Shown here: piece by piece, positions 1 to 13,600 of the stretch
Layout of the letters: the number at the start of each line of letters is the position of its first letter
Position numbering within the stretch: the first letter of the stretch is position 1
DNA from: Struthio camelus
Taxonomy: Eukaryota > Chordata > Aves > Struthioniformes > Struthionidae
Direction: 5' to 3'
NCBI RefSeq assembly: GCF_040807025.1
Contig: NC_090944.1
Coordinates: 112,778,238-112,842,237, forward strand
DNA: 64,000 nucleotides
Notes under the pieces: generated by a model
Seen by the model: the letters and a program-made list of their open reading frames with translations, nothing else
What the model was told of the DNA's origin: nothing
Database searches by the model: none
Translations under genes and position numbers: made by a program

Positions 1-466
1 TAGCCTACGTAAATTACATGTTTCTTGTTGTTACACTCGACAACAGACCATTTTAAAATGTCATTTAATTGGCTGTTATGTTCTAAAAGCAACACTTCAT
101 TAAGATTAGTAAGAGTATTCATGCTTCACATAGCTGCGTTCTTTCTGACTGCCAGCAAACTCAGAGACAGATTCTTCCACATTAGACTCGAAATAGTGCA
201 GGAAATACGATTATCGTCAGAAGAATTTCAAAGACATTCCTCTGCTGACAGGACTAGTACTTCTTTTTCCTAATAACTTAACTTATCTAGTGTCTCTAGA
301 TACTTAAATTTGGTAGTTATTAAAATTTAAGTTGTAATTGCCTATTCAGTATCTCAATTAGTGGAATCCTTAACTGTCAGTTACTCACCATAGTCCTAGG
401 ATATTCTAAACACCCTATACTTATGCTGCCTTCATCTTTCAGATTTTGAAGTTAACCATAACTCAC
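1..466 (-). other. BICRAL intron (3' part truncated by window edge)
   Basis: AT-rich intron following the exon that ends at 467. I saw no exon, repeat family or conserved protein segment here; the expected continuation EGFQADF is absent. Confidence 0.7.
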
Positions 467-569
467 CAGGATCCATTAGTGCAAGACGCTTATCACGGGA
501 CAGAGATGCCCTTTCTTCCTGGTTAAACATCCTATCAATCATAACCATTTCAGCAGAGGGATTTATCCG
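467..569 (-). CDS. BICRAL: BICRAL coding exon, GLTSCR1 domain end (residues 791-824); last exon seen
   Basis: 103 nt; acceptor TTTCCCTCCAG|CGGATA, donor CCTG|GTGAGT (phase 1). It codes for RINPSAEMVMIDRMFNQEER and ASLSRDKRLALMDP. No further exon was found between 1 and 466, so the next exon is left of the window. Confidence 0.95.
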
Positions 570-3500
570 CTGGAGGGAAAGGAAAGAAACGACCATCTAT
601 GAAGTCACTTCCTAAGTTTATACTAAACTAAAACGCTTAGAGCTTAGTAACTCTTCAGAGAAAAAGACCAACTTTCATTATACATCTGTAGAGAACTTGG
701 ATGTATTTGTAACAGTATCCGGAACAATCTTGTCTGTGACTCCAAGCATTACGGAAACTCAACCATAAATAAAGTATTATTCGTAGTTTATGGTACCTTT
801 TATTTGTTGAAGATTTAAAAAATTATAACACAAACTTTACAAATTATAATATGACTGGAGGCCTCAGAAGGGAGCTTTTCAACATTCTTTCGGGCACTGA
901 CACCTGCAGGAATGTATAGAGAAGGACCCTAACTCCACGAAATCACCTCCCCGGTTACTACAGCCCATTCAGAGCGAGAGCAAAGTACACGCACAGAGCA
1001 GAAGTTCGTGCGTCTTCCACGTCTATGGAACTTAACAGGCACCAGCACCAGTGCTCAAGCAATACGCACAATGTGGGCTCAACTCATTTCACTGATTCTA
1101 AGATGCGAGCATATATTTTTAAGATATATGGCCACTGATGATGCTGATAGAATAAGAAGTAATCAGACTACATATGTATACATTGAAGTGATAAATAGTC
1201 TCAGCAACATGAATTCTTTTAAGTACTAGCTCTCACCTTCCTGCAGAAAAATATTCAGCAGGATACTAGGCAGGTAAGTTCCACCAGTTCTATAGGCATT
1301 ACTTACTGTGCTGCGCTTTAAAGTCTTCAAAGCTATCATATCCCAACATTATGTATCTTAGGAATCTATTACAATGGAGTTACAGAACCTCTTTCAACTG
1401 TGCTGCCGTAGCTGCACAATACTAGAGGAACCAGAGAGAAGCAATATATTTCAGCAACATGTTCTCCCAAGAGAGATCCGCAAACAGAAAGCTAAGCAAG
1501 AAATGGGAGACTACGCTGTGAAAAGATCCAGCTCTAGCTTCAACCACAGAAATGTTAACCGAGAATCACCTGAAGAATTTTTCTGAAGTCCCTGTTCCAT
1601 ACTAAGGAGTGCCTGCAAAGACAGATGCTCCTGAGGCAAATTCAGGTTGAATTATTTACCAAGTAACATCAAGATCCTTTATATTATAATAAGCCATCTA
1701 ACAACAGGGCTCAGAGAAACACAGACTTATTACTGTCATAATACATCTACTTCAATAATTCAGGACACTTCATACAAACTGAATCATAGCCTATAAAATA
1801 TATCTGGGTTATACACCTTACCATCGCATCTTCTAGAAGCAAACACCTGTACTTGTTCAGCATAGCCTGTGTCCTCTTTAGAAGCTGCGTAGCTACAGAT
1901 TCAAATTCACTGTCCACTAAAAAGACAAGAGAATACTTTCAAACACTGTTCTTCAGTAACCAGAAGGCTCAGTAACCTGTACAAACTTTAACAAGTTCCC
2001 TTGCTTACTGCTTTAACTTATATAAAGAATTCTCTTGATACGTTCACTACCCTATTGACAATTTTTAAAGGAAAATTACCTTTTCTTAAGTCTTCCTCTG
2101 TTGGCAGTGATCCCTGGCACACGTGATATGAAAGGAGTCTCTGAACGGCATCATTTAATGATCTGAACTGACTTTTATCGGGTGTCACAGCATGCACCTG
2201 ATCCTTCTGTAACTGCTGTAAGATACTACAAGGAAAATTAATGATATTTGTAATTAACACACAGTCTAATTCTAAGAGAAGTTTATACAGTGACAAAAAG
2301 TAAAAGGAGATAAAGGTTGGAGAAAACGTCTACAACAGAATTACAGAACAAGGATATAACTTACAAAGCTCCTTTAGTTAACTGTTTAGCCGCAGGCCTT
2401 TTCTGTCCGACGATATGACCGTCCATCTAAGTGCAAAATAAAAGACAAATTACATTTGATACTACCCCCTCCCTCGCAAAGCCTAGGTGTCAGCATTTAG
2501 CTCTGCCAATTAAGTATATTACCAATATTAAGTGTAATCACCAAGTACAAACAATTTCAACTCTCTTATTTTCATAGGGTACTGTAGTAATGAAATAGGG
2601 AAATCACTTCTCTTACATAAACCAAAAATACATGACAGATATGTTGTTTATAGGCAAGTTTCACTGTGGTGCATACACACGCTTCACTGGGAAAAACACG
2701 GGTCATCAAATTCAGCAGGTGAGAGAAGAAGAACTGCAACCAAAAACTTCTGGCAAAAAATTTGCTCTTGAGAACTATCCCTGTACTTCTCAGCTGAGGC
2801 TTTCTTGCCCAATTTTGATGGACCAGAAGATCTGTCAGGGAAGCAGGCTAAGGCTGCATACCAAAAATCTCGAAAGTCATGGCGGCTGGGAAGGGCGGGC
2901 AGTCCTCGGAACTCTGGTTCGACGGCAGTGTTACAGATATACCTATCAGAGAGATCTGCAAGATTTTCTCCTTTCCTTACACATTTAGGAAGCCAAGGTT
3001 TTGCAGAGGAATGCTTCCCAGGATGGGAGCTTCTCTGAGGTGGTACAGACACATGTTTCCACGATATGAAAGGCACTATGGCAATCCAAAGACTCCCAAA
3101 GAAGCCATTACAGATCCAAGGGTCTTTGTTTAAAATAAAACAGTGTCCTGTTCCTTTTTTTAAGATGTCGCCAACTACTCTAACTAACAAAATCAGTTAT
3201 AGGGCAAAAGTTATTTATGATTCAGAAACAGGTAACAAGAAAGCTCTCTTAAACTACAACATGGTCAGCAGGAACAAGCAAGCATACAGTACAGAGCATC
3301 CTTTTCGGCCTGGCAGGAGCAGCATGAAGCAAATACACTGTAATGGTACTTGCTGGCCAAAAAGCTTCTAGCTTCAGGGCATAAAAAGCATGCACCAGCA
3401 CAGGTGAATGCAAATCTGGACAATAATTCAAAGAACAGATTGAACTCGGAATTGAGTACTACTTAAAGTATTTTCTGCTTTGCTATTAGAAAGCTAGAGG

Positions 3501-4620
3501 AAAACATGTATGTCATACGGCATCAAAAAAATACTTTTAACGGCAAGGAGCAAAAATACTGAAACAGATTCTCCTTTGGCGTCTTCTTTAATTTTATAGT
3601 TTAGTTCCATCCACAACCAAGCCTGCACTCTCCACAGCCTACTTCAAATCCTTGCTCCTTGCTCTCAGCTACTCAGCCCATGAATGTAACAATTCTTTCT
3701 CTCCTCCCTCCAGAAGCACTTGTATTCCCCGCCCCAAAAAGGCTGGCCTCCCTTCCAGCCCTAACCCCTGGAAGCGGTCTTAAATTTTTTCAGAGTTGCT
3801 ATATACAGGAGAACTTGGGGGAAGGGGGCAGAGGACAGGGGAGGACACTGGGGCAAAAAAGCAACACAAGAAAGCATGACAGAGACAAAGGCCAGATGGA
3901 ATTTTTCTGTAGCTGCTCCCAAACCATCCTCTCCCAAACAGCTGGAGAATTGCTGAGTTGACAGACGCGACAGTAACAGTGGGTCTAACTTACATCCAAC
4001 TAAACGAAGAATTATAATGCCGTATGAAATACTTTCAGGAAGTAGTACAGTCAAATTCCACTTACTGAATAAACCTCAACACAGCATTCAGAGTATCAAC
4101 TGGCAAAACAGTCAATGTTTATTTCGTCAAGGTATCATTTAGAAATCTTGAAAGGCTTTCTATAACCTAAAAACTGGAAGGACTCATAGATTATCACTAT
4201 GGCACTGGAACATCCTTAGCTTCACTAAAATTTAAAGGAAAAGGGAATACTAACAACAACAAAACGCCCTACCTGTATATTCTGCTGAACAGGAGACGAT
4301 CCTATTACTTTTTCTTGTTGTAGCTGTGCTGTTCCTAGAGGCTGCTGGATGATTTTTCCTCCCGAGTCCTGTCCTGTAAAGCGTATGTTAAAAAAACTGT
4401 TATCTTAACCAAGAACAGAATAAATTTCTGGTACTTAGCCCAATGGTGTTACTTGAGTTTTCAGCTTTTAGGAAAGAAATATATGCACATCATACGCTTA
4501 AAAGCCCCAGTGCAAAAACCCTGTAGAGAAACTGGCACATAAAAATGAAATAGGACTGATAGTATTTTGCTGCAAGCTACAAAAATGCTTACCTATAAAG
4601 AATGTCCTACCACACTACTG

Positions 4621-4676
<56 letters not shown>

Positions 4677-7600
4677 TTAAAAAAAGTATCATACATGTAA
4701 CGTCCCAAAAGTTTGCTGAAAAATACACGGTACATTTTATCCAGCTTTTCAATACTAGCAAAATGCTCCTACAAACATATAAACCTGAATTTTGTTGAGC
4801 TCTTCCAAATATTTAGATAGCAGCCATATTAACATTTTCCTAGATTTTAGATGTGCAGACTTCTTCCAGCTGTCAGGCTCAGGAATACAAACAGCATTCT
4901 ATCAGTCATGCACATTACAACCAACATCCAAAGAACAAATAAAATAGTTCTTTTTCACTAACATATTGTATCAATTGTAAAGAATGACTGAACAGCTTGC
5001 ACACACCAGCACACACAAAAAATAAAAAGCAAGCAGATTATGAGACCTTATTCAGAAAGGTTACTTATGTACAAAGGCAACAAGAAAGCTACTGCATTTT
5101 TTGTTTGCTTTGCATCTATCATGATGTGCTTTTTGTTTTGTTTTTAATAGCATGATGCCACTTGAAAATCTGAGCATTCCGCCATGAACGATACCTTAAC
5201 TATTCTAACTGAAAGTGGAAAAACTTATTCAAAAGCAAACCCAGTGACGACAGGCTGCCTATAACCTTGTAATCACTATTTTTCTTTCCTCTGTATCTGA
5301 AGCAGCCATCGCAAGAGGGAGCCTAGAAGTTTCAGAGAGCACTGTAGCAAATGTCTGTATTTTGAAAGTGACCTACTATTTCTAATGTCCTAAGCTGAAA
5401 AAATAGAGAAATAAAAGAGAATAAATTTGGGTTTTATACAGGGGAAATAATTACTTACTGCACAGATTCCATTTATCAGTTTAAAAAAGGAAGCAGACTT
5501 ACTAGCTGCCCTGGCTGGGAAAAACCAAAGCACACACTCAATACAAAAAAACTTGGTTTGAATTCTTCTAAAAATAAAATTCTGGTAACTTTTAGGACCC
5601 TATCAGCATAAATCATCAATTCAAGTCTGACACAGTGAAGGATTAACCCATTTCTATTGCTGGAGAAATTAGAGAAAATAATTATAAGAAGACCTTAGCT
5701 GACCTGATAATGTGTTACTCAGAAGACTTGTTAGCTGAGGCTGTCTCAAATTATCCTGCGTCTTTGATGCAGAAACTGGTGATGTCTGGTTCATAGATTT
5801 TTTCTGTGCCTGTGAAAATACCACACACACACCAGTCAAATATCGGCTGAAAGCTTTAATACAGAGAGAAAACGAGCAAAACAAAGACAACTACAGCTCA
5901 TCAGTTCTACGCATCTTTCCTTCACCTCAACTTTGCAAGTGGTGCAGTCTCGGCTATCTCAATCCCTCCTACTCAATTCAAAAATTTTTAGGAATTACAT
6001 CAGAGAGGAATAGATACTAGACTAACAGCATAAACAAACAAAGGAAACGCTCTAGGAGAGCCATTATTTACCATGATTCTACCTAAAAGTGGCCTTCCGA
6101 CAGGTGTACTTTTGACAGTCTCCAAACTGCAGAAGATGTCTCAACAAACTGTCTCAACCAAAAAAAACCACACAGTGGCACAAACCAGGTAGTGTTTGGT
6201 GACTAAACGATACACACACATTTGACAATACAGTACAATATTTAACATGTAAATACAAACATCCTAAAAGGATTCTAGTAAACAGCAGAATCTGATCTCT
6301 GTAGTTAGCTACAGCCAAATTTCCACCTTAAGGCTCTGAAATTTCAGCAAATAAAATGTTCTTCCACAGCAACGGGAAATATTTTTTGCTGAAACGCACT
6401 GACCTCAGCACATACCCTACCAATGGGAAGAGAGACCCACCAGGCAGGCCCTTAAGTCACCCACCTACAAACCAACTGTTACGATCTGTGCTAACGGTTT
6501 TGGCAAAGACAAAAATCTGGTGCTACAATAGGTTCTTCCTTCTATTCTAAATAAAGCTACATTACTTTTTGGCCATTTTGGTTTTCGGAAAAGGGACACC
6601 GGTGCAAGTGCATTCTGGGACATTTATTGTCAATATTTCATTATGACTAAGAAAAGAAAAGCCAAAAAATCAAAGCAAAAGCCACAGAAGTGACGCAATA
6701 GCCTATTTCTAATTATGTGACCAGTCATTCAGCTAAATACTGGCAGAGTTTGGAAGCTCCTTTATGAAAACGGACATGCTTAAACTTGAGTCGAATATAT
6801 ACACTGTAACTGCACCAATCGGACAAATAAGAGCTGTTCTCATTTTATAAGTACATTCAGATCTTTTTTTTTATTTTTTTCCCTCCCTCTTACTTAACTG
6901 GCCTCTTCCTGGATAAAAGATTTTTTCAAATATTATCTTCTGCAGCAGTTTGTACAAGGGTGTTTCCTCTTAAGGGCTGCAAGAAACAAATCTTTTGCTG
7001 TTTGACTGCTTAATTTCAAATCTGAAAGCTTCAGACTGCTCAAGACACAGAAAACCATAACGGACCAAATGCCAAAACGGTGTGTTTAACGATTAACTCT
7101 GTAAGGTAAAATAACAGATTATATGGCCTGAGAAACCTTCTTAACCTTGCATCTGAACAGGTTAAACCTTGAAAACATATGCGTAGTTCTTAGCGAAGTG
7201 TAAAGACCTGTATGTGTTAAGAAGGTACCCGACCTCTTAGTTCTAGCTCTACAGTAAGATTCCCAGGAGTAGCCAGGGCTGTTAGTCTCACAATGCCCAT
7301 TAGTTTAGGTGGGAGCAGAAAAAGATCAACACTAAAGCAGTTTCGAAAATACCTCCATAAACCAGCAGTAAGATGTTCTGAATTAATTGAAGACTCATTC
7401 ACTTAGCGATACCTATTTTAGAAAATAGTGAATGAAATTGCTTCAACTTGGATACAGCAATTTTCAGCGGTTCCACAATATTTATAATTAATAAAAACCA
7501 GCAAAATTGATGTTCTCTGTATTAATACCAACTTAAACACAACCTCGCTAACCACATTTTAGCACAGTTTAAGCAGCATTTCTTCAGCTGTATTCTCAGG

Positions 7601-10600
7601 AAGTTTTCATACCTGACCAAAAGCAAACTGTTGCGTTACTCCAACTGATGTATGACTAAAGGTGCTGACAGATTTGGAAGAGGATGCTGGAAGACGATGC
7701 GATGCACTGACTGAGACTTGAGTTCTGTTCTGTGCGAGCTGATCTCCAGTAAAATTTCCTCCTGATGCGACGGACTGAACCGGTGGTCCCAGGCTAGGAT
7801 GTACTGAACCAGAAGAACTTACAACAGCAAATCTACTAGAAGCTGACATATTTGAGACTGAAGATTGCCCAGGTGACATCGTAGTAAAACTAGATCTACC
7901 TTGAGAAACATTAGCTTGACTCGGCGATAAATGCAACACTGTTGGCGATGCCTGCTGCAGTGGCACCTGACCACCAACAATCTGAGAAGTTCCATGATTT
8001 ACTATAACTTGGCTTCCAGGAGCTGTGAATGTCTGGCCAGAAACTAGCTGAACAGCTGTGTTCTGATTATTCAGCATCTGTCCTGAATATGACTGGTTGG
8101 CCCTTAGCATGTTTGTAGAGTTCCTGTTCAGCATAACATGCTCAGCAGACACTTGGCTAGGAACCAGCTGGGAAGATTGAGTCTGAAGAAGCTGTCCATT
8201 TATGGCCTGGACATGATGAACTGAATTAGAACTAACAGACAAACTTGTAGGTATGAGAAACTGGTTTTGAGGTGCATGAGGCTGTCCCATAGGAGAATGG
8301 ATAACAATACTACCTCCAGTATTACTAACTGTCTGAGGCGTAACTGATTTTCTTGTGTTTTGTTGATTAACAATGTTAACAGACATATGAGGACTGACCA
8401 CTGAATTCTGAGGTGAGTTTGCAGAAGCAAATGGAATCCCTTGCTGTACGTGATGTTGCTGTATTCCCAAGTTATTCACATTGTATGCAGTTTGCTGACC
8501 CATCTGGAGAGGCTTTGGTTGGATATTAACGGGAACTTTATTAGAGTTTGGCGCTAAACCCCTTTGAATGATGATATTATGGACAGGTAACGATGTCTGA
8601 AAATTTGTGCTGTTAAATGGAACAGTTACAGGTTGTGCTACTGGACTTGAATTTGAGTTACCAAACAATGAGTTACCATTTGGAGTCTGTCTATGAACCA
8701 AGAGGCCACCACTCATGTTTGCAGGTGTTTGCTGACCATTGCCTTTCAGTATAATCTGAGATCCATCAAGGTTATTAATGGTCATCATGGAAGGTTGATT
8801 ACTAAATGAACCAATTAGCTGTATCTGCCCAGAACCACTAATCTGGCTGCTATTAGACAAATGCTGGCTGGGAACGCTAATTCCGACATGTTGCATAAAG
8901 CCATGTTGCACACCGACTGTATTGCTTGCAAAAGATGCTCCAACAGGTTGCTGTACCACTTGAGTAACTCCTATGGGTTGCAACGTCTGACCTGAGTAAT
9001 TAGAAACATTTGAAGCCTGAGTAAAGGATGCTGATGAAGAAGGATGAAGCTGAGCTTGTGCAAACTGTTGGCTAGAACCTACACTGGCATCCAAATATGC
9101 CTCTTCTGCCAAAGTCTGTTCAGTAATATTGGCCTCCTGCAAGGACTTCTGAAGAATATCAAAAGGCTGATCCTCACTAAGATCAGGTAAAGGAGAAGAT
9201 ACAAGTTCATCTTCAAGAAACTGAAGGCTACTGGACAGCTGCAGTCCATCACTAGGCCCCTCTCCAAGCTGACTGCTTACGCTTTTGACAGATGACTTAG
9301 GATCAGTGTTCTGAAATGTAAAAAACACATCAATTAAATCACTTTTCAAAAATGATAAGCTCTACATTTTTTCCCCAGCATGATTCTGACTGCAAACAAA
9401 CTCCTCCTACAAAATCACATCCTTTGCACCATACGTATATAAGGTGACGTGCCTCCCGTACAGGGGGCCAGCACAAACACGTGCAGCACTTACGTCACTT
9501 AGGCCCCCCGTAACAGACTGCTGGCGATACTCCTCTCCTTTCACTTCTCAAACCTCCCAACTGCACAGCACGGCTCGGGAGCTGTGCTCTCTCAAGAGAA
9601 TGTGACACATGCTCTGGACCTACCACCTTACCTTCCCTGTCCTCAAGCTCAAGCACTGTATGGACCAGAGCACAGAAGAAAGGAGGAGGGAAAAGACCTC
9701 CACTGTAAATGAATTTGGGGCAAGATTATAGTAGCAGCAGTGGCAGCAGGGAAGAGGTGGGAGAAAGCTACTCTTTCACTGGCTCTATCTATCAAACAAG
9801 ATCCTCTCATCTCCAAAATTCTGCCAGTACTTCTACAGTCACACAGAGTAAACAAACGGCCGCCTCATAACGTTAAGGAGTTAAGTTAAGCTAAATCTTT
9901 ATGTTTAAAAGAATTTTAGAAATAAAGCAGTAAGAAGAACAATGCTATAGAATTTCTGTAGTACGTTATTAAAAAGATTATGGAGAACTATACACGTTGA
10001 AACTACAGTAAATATCAAAGGACATCTTGAATGAAAAATCCTTCATATCTACAGCTCTAAGTATTGCGTTAAGGAAAATCAGAAGTTTTTTTTTTTTTTT
10101 TTTTTACTTTGGCCTACTGTCCATAAAATTTTCTTCAAACAAAACGCTGTCCAGGAACTCTTTGCAACACAGATGTCAGGTTTCTAAAGAAGGCTGGGAA
10201 TGTCAAGTTTAAATGAATATGGAACACTTAAAATAGTCAAGCTAGATATAGTTCACCTTTCTAAATTCCAAAATCTCAATCATTCCAGAACAATATCTAA
10301 TTTCCTTTAAAGCCAGGCTAAATGCAAACTGTGGATGCGGAATTAGGAGCACATTCATATTCTGAACCCTTACTTCTTGCAGATCAGCAGACATCTATCT
10401 TCACCTCAGCTAAACAGCGTGAAGACGCTGCAAGGCATAATTATCACATGCTTAAATAAGCCCCCTACCCTAACGTCAGTTCCCTAAGCATCACAGTTAC
10501 TTATTGTAATTTATCATTTTATCCCAAGTCTCCCTCTGATTCTATTTTATGAAACTTCATTTATGTTTTAGACTATTAAGAGCCTGTCCTTACAGTTCAA

Positions 10601-13600
10601 TAAAACATTTTAAAAACACAATTATGAAATTGCAGTAAACTTCTTCACACATCCATTAACAAAAAAAATGAAATTAGTACTTAAATGTCTTGACAGGTGC
10701 ACCTCATGGAACACCTAAAACTACAAATCAGGTTCTAGACTGCACCTAGCTACCATCAGGCAGAGCAAAAAGGAGGCACCAACTAGGGTTCTATTAGGAG
10801 TCCCAACTGTCAGGTTCCTGTGGAGAATTCTCCTACTGTGTCTGTGAAGTGTCTCCAACAACTATGTTTCTACGTTTATCTTTTAGGCACCTCACCTCAG
10901 AAGCAGAATTCACAGTTCAAGTTGGATATCTCACTTCCCTACACAAAGTATAAGGAACACTAGCCACGTAAGAACAGGGCTCATAGCAGCAAGCATATTT
11001 TATGGAGATATCTAACACCATAAAATAGAACATAAAATCCAACCTGAAATCCTTCATAGCTCTGTAATTTAGAGGCCTCTTTCAGCTTCTACTTTATACG
11101 GATATAGGCAATCAGTACTCATAGTCTGAAACTCCCCTACTGGAATGAAGAATCCCAACTTCCATTCCCAGGTCTGTTTAACATAAGAAAACAATTTTGG
11201 GTGCATAAATTCTAACTCAGGACCTTCCAAGTTAGCAGCTGAATCTCCACTGCCCAGGTCCAAAAAAAAAAAAAACCCAAAAAAGAAAAAGAAAACAAAA
11301 AAAACAGGCACGACACCCTACTAATTTCAACAGGCGTTAAGCGCCTCTGTAAGTCTATCTGGTTATCCGCAACCAGAGTCTTACTCTCGCGGGCTCCATG
11401 AACAGTCCACTCTCTTACACTGTTCTGCTATACCGTAATAGGAAGGAGGAAGAACTCATTGATCACAACCCAGCTAGTACTGCAATGGCTAGGGAACCCT
11501 CTCACGAGAGGTAGAACAGAGACTGATGACAGCCCAAGCAAACAAACCTGGAATCAGTGGAGGTGGCATTAAATCATTCAACTCGGTGGAAAAGAAAGGA
11601 AGGGAGGAAAAAAAAAAAAAAAGAGTGGACACTGCCTCCTCTTCCTTCAGCCACTGTATACGCTGAGTTCCACCTTGTTTGTGATAGGTGTTAGCTGAGA
11701 ATGCTTGTCAGCTGAGGCACTGAACCCTTGAAATGTGTACACTCTGCCACCGAAAGGCATGAGATGAGCATCAAGATACTCAATTCCGCTCCAAGCCAGC
11801 AATTCTGAATACATACAAAATCAGAACTTTCAGTGTCTGCGAAATGTTTATGGGGGGCAGTGGGGGAAACTTAGATGCTTTCCACTTTTTAGGCATTTTA
11901 AGTTATAAAGAGGGCCTACGAAACCATGCACAATATAGCCTTAGTAGTTTAGATACTCCCTGTCCCTTCATACGCACTACTGTAAGACTCTATCCATGCA
12001 ATCTGTCATTCTTCACTTAAGTCAGCACAGTGCCTACCCAGGAAAGGCAGGGAAGAGAACACGGCATCAGCATTAGTTATAGAGATGCAAAACGATGAGA
12101 ACAGAGCATGAGAGGAACAAGAGCTGGAGAGTGAAAGGGAGTAAGCAACCCCAGGAACACACTACAAAACTGCTACTCTGATCCCCTGTCTTCTAGATTA
12201 ACTACTCACCAGTCTCATCCACCAGAAAACTCTTCGGGCATTCATCAAACGTTCTCATTTTTCCCAACCATCAATCCCTACCCAGCAATCCCATCTACCC
12301 CATTATCTCCCATTTCCTCTCAATTTACTCCAGAAGTTCACCTTCTGAAAACACACAAGAAATACACCCTTACTTCCACCCACATACTCATGCTTATTAG
12401 CAGAATCTCTGCAAAGAACAACTACAAAGTCCAGCCTGCGGCAAACGCATTTCATGCATCGCCCTTTTTTTCCCCATAATCTTATTTTTCTTAGGAAACC
12501 TCCTCAAAACTCACCTCTGCCATGTTGCATACAGGAAACTGCTGTCTGATAATGGCTAGCCTGGTATCAAGCTGTGACCACTGTTCCTGATCAGCTGAAA
12601 ATTGGGCACACCCTATTATTGTTGGTACCCCATTTTCCCCACCATCATCCCAACTAGTCTATCTGTCACGTCTTGCATCCGTTAGCCTGTAAGCTCTGTG
12701 GAGAAGGGACTGCCACGCAATGTTTATTCGTTCTACAATACGTAGTAATACTAATGAAAGGAGAAGGGCAGGGCAAGTATTTCAACCTTACAGTACTGCA
12801 GCTAGAGAAAGCCACTAGATCTCCACAGGCAGGTATACAGTTTACAGGATTTATGTTCACCAATTAAAGTCCCTACAAACCTACAGTATATCCACAGATC
12901 TGTTAAGAACATGGGCTAAACATGCACAGTCAAGACAGCAGTAAAACAGAAAGAGGAACTACGGGGAAAAACCCTACTGTATGCACTCATATTACTGGAC
13001 TGTGGGACGAAGAAGTCAATTAAAAAAATTGAAAAAAGAGGTTACAGAAATGCGGGTTGGAAGGGACCTTTGGAGTCATCCGGTCCAACCTCCAGCTCAA
13101 AGCAGGACTATTGCCAGCACTAGATCCAATCAGCCATGGCTCTGTCTAGCTGAGTCTTGAAAACCTCCAAGGATGGAGGTTCCACAGCCTGCTTGGGTGA
13201 TTTGGCCCACTGCTGCAATAGTCTCTTAGCGAAGAAAAAATAATGACGACTACTTAGAGCGGCTAATAAATTTTAAGTGACTTTTTAAAACCTTCCTTAA
13301 GGGTAAAAAGTTACATACACAATTAATTCACAGCCTAGTGTGAATCAGGAAATAGTCAAGAGAAAATCCCTAATACTGGAGTTACAGGAAGAAAACATCC
13401 CAAGCTAGCTTTTCAGCCTAAAGAACAAAAAATAACATTAATTCATTTTTAAAAATGATTGCTATCTGAGATTCTACTTAGGAATAAAAAACAAAAATAA
13501 AACAAAAATATATATTTCGCATAGGAAATGTATGAATGACTATGACTTTATGATTCTGAGCACTACTACATCTGTGAACACTAAAATGACAGGTCCAGTT

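Noticed and set aside
2684-3190. 168-codon minus-strand frame
   Set aside because: Lies opposite the more gene-like plus-strand frame at 2879-3133 and has no recognisable protein features or splice link to BICRAL.
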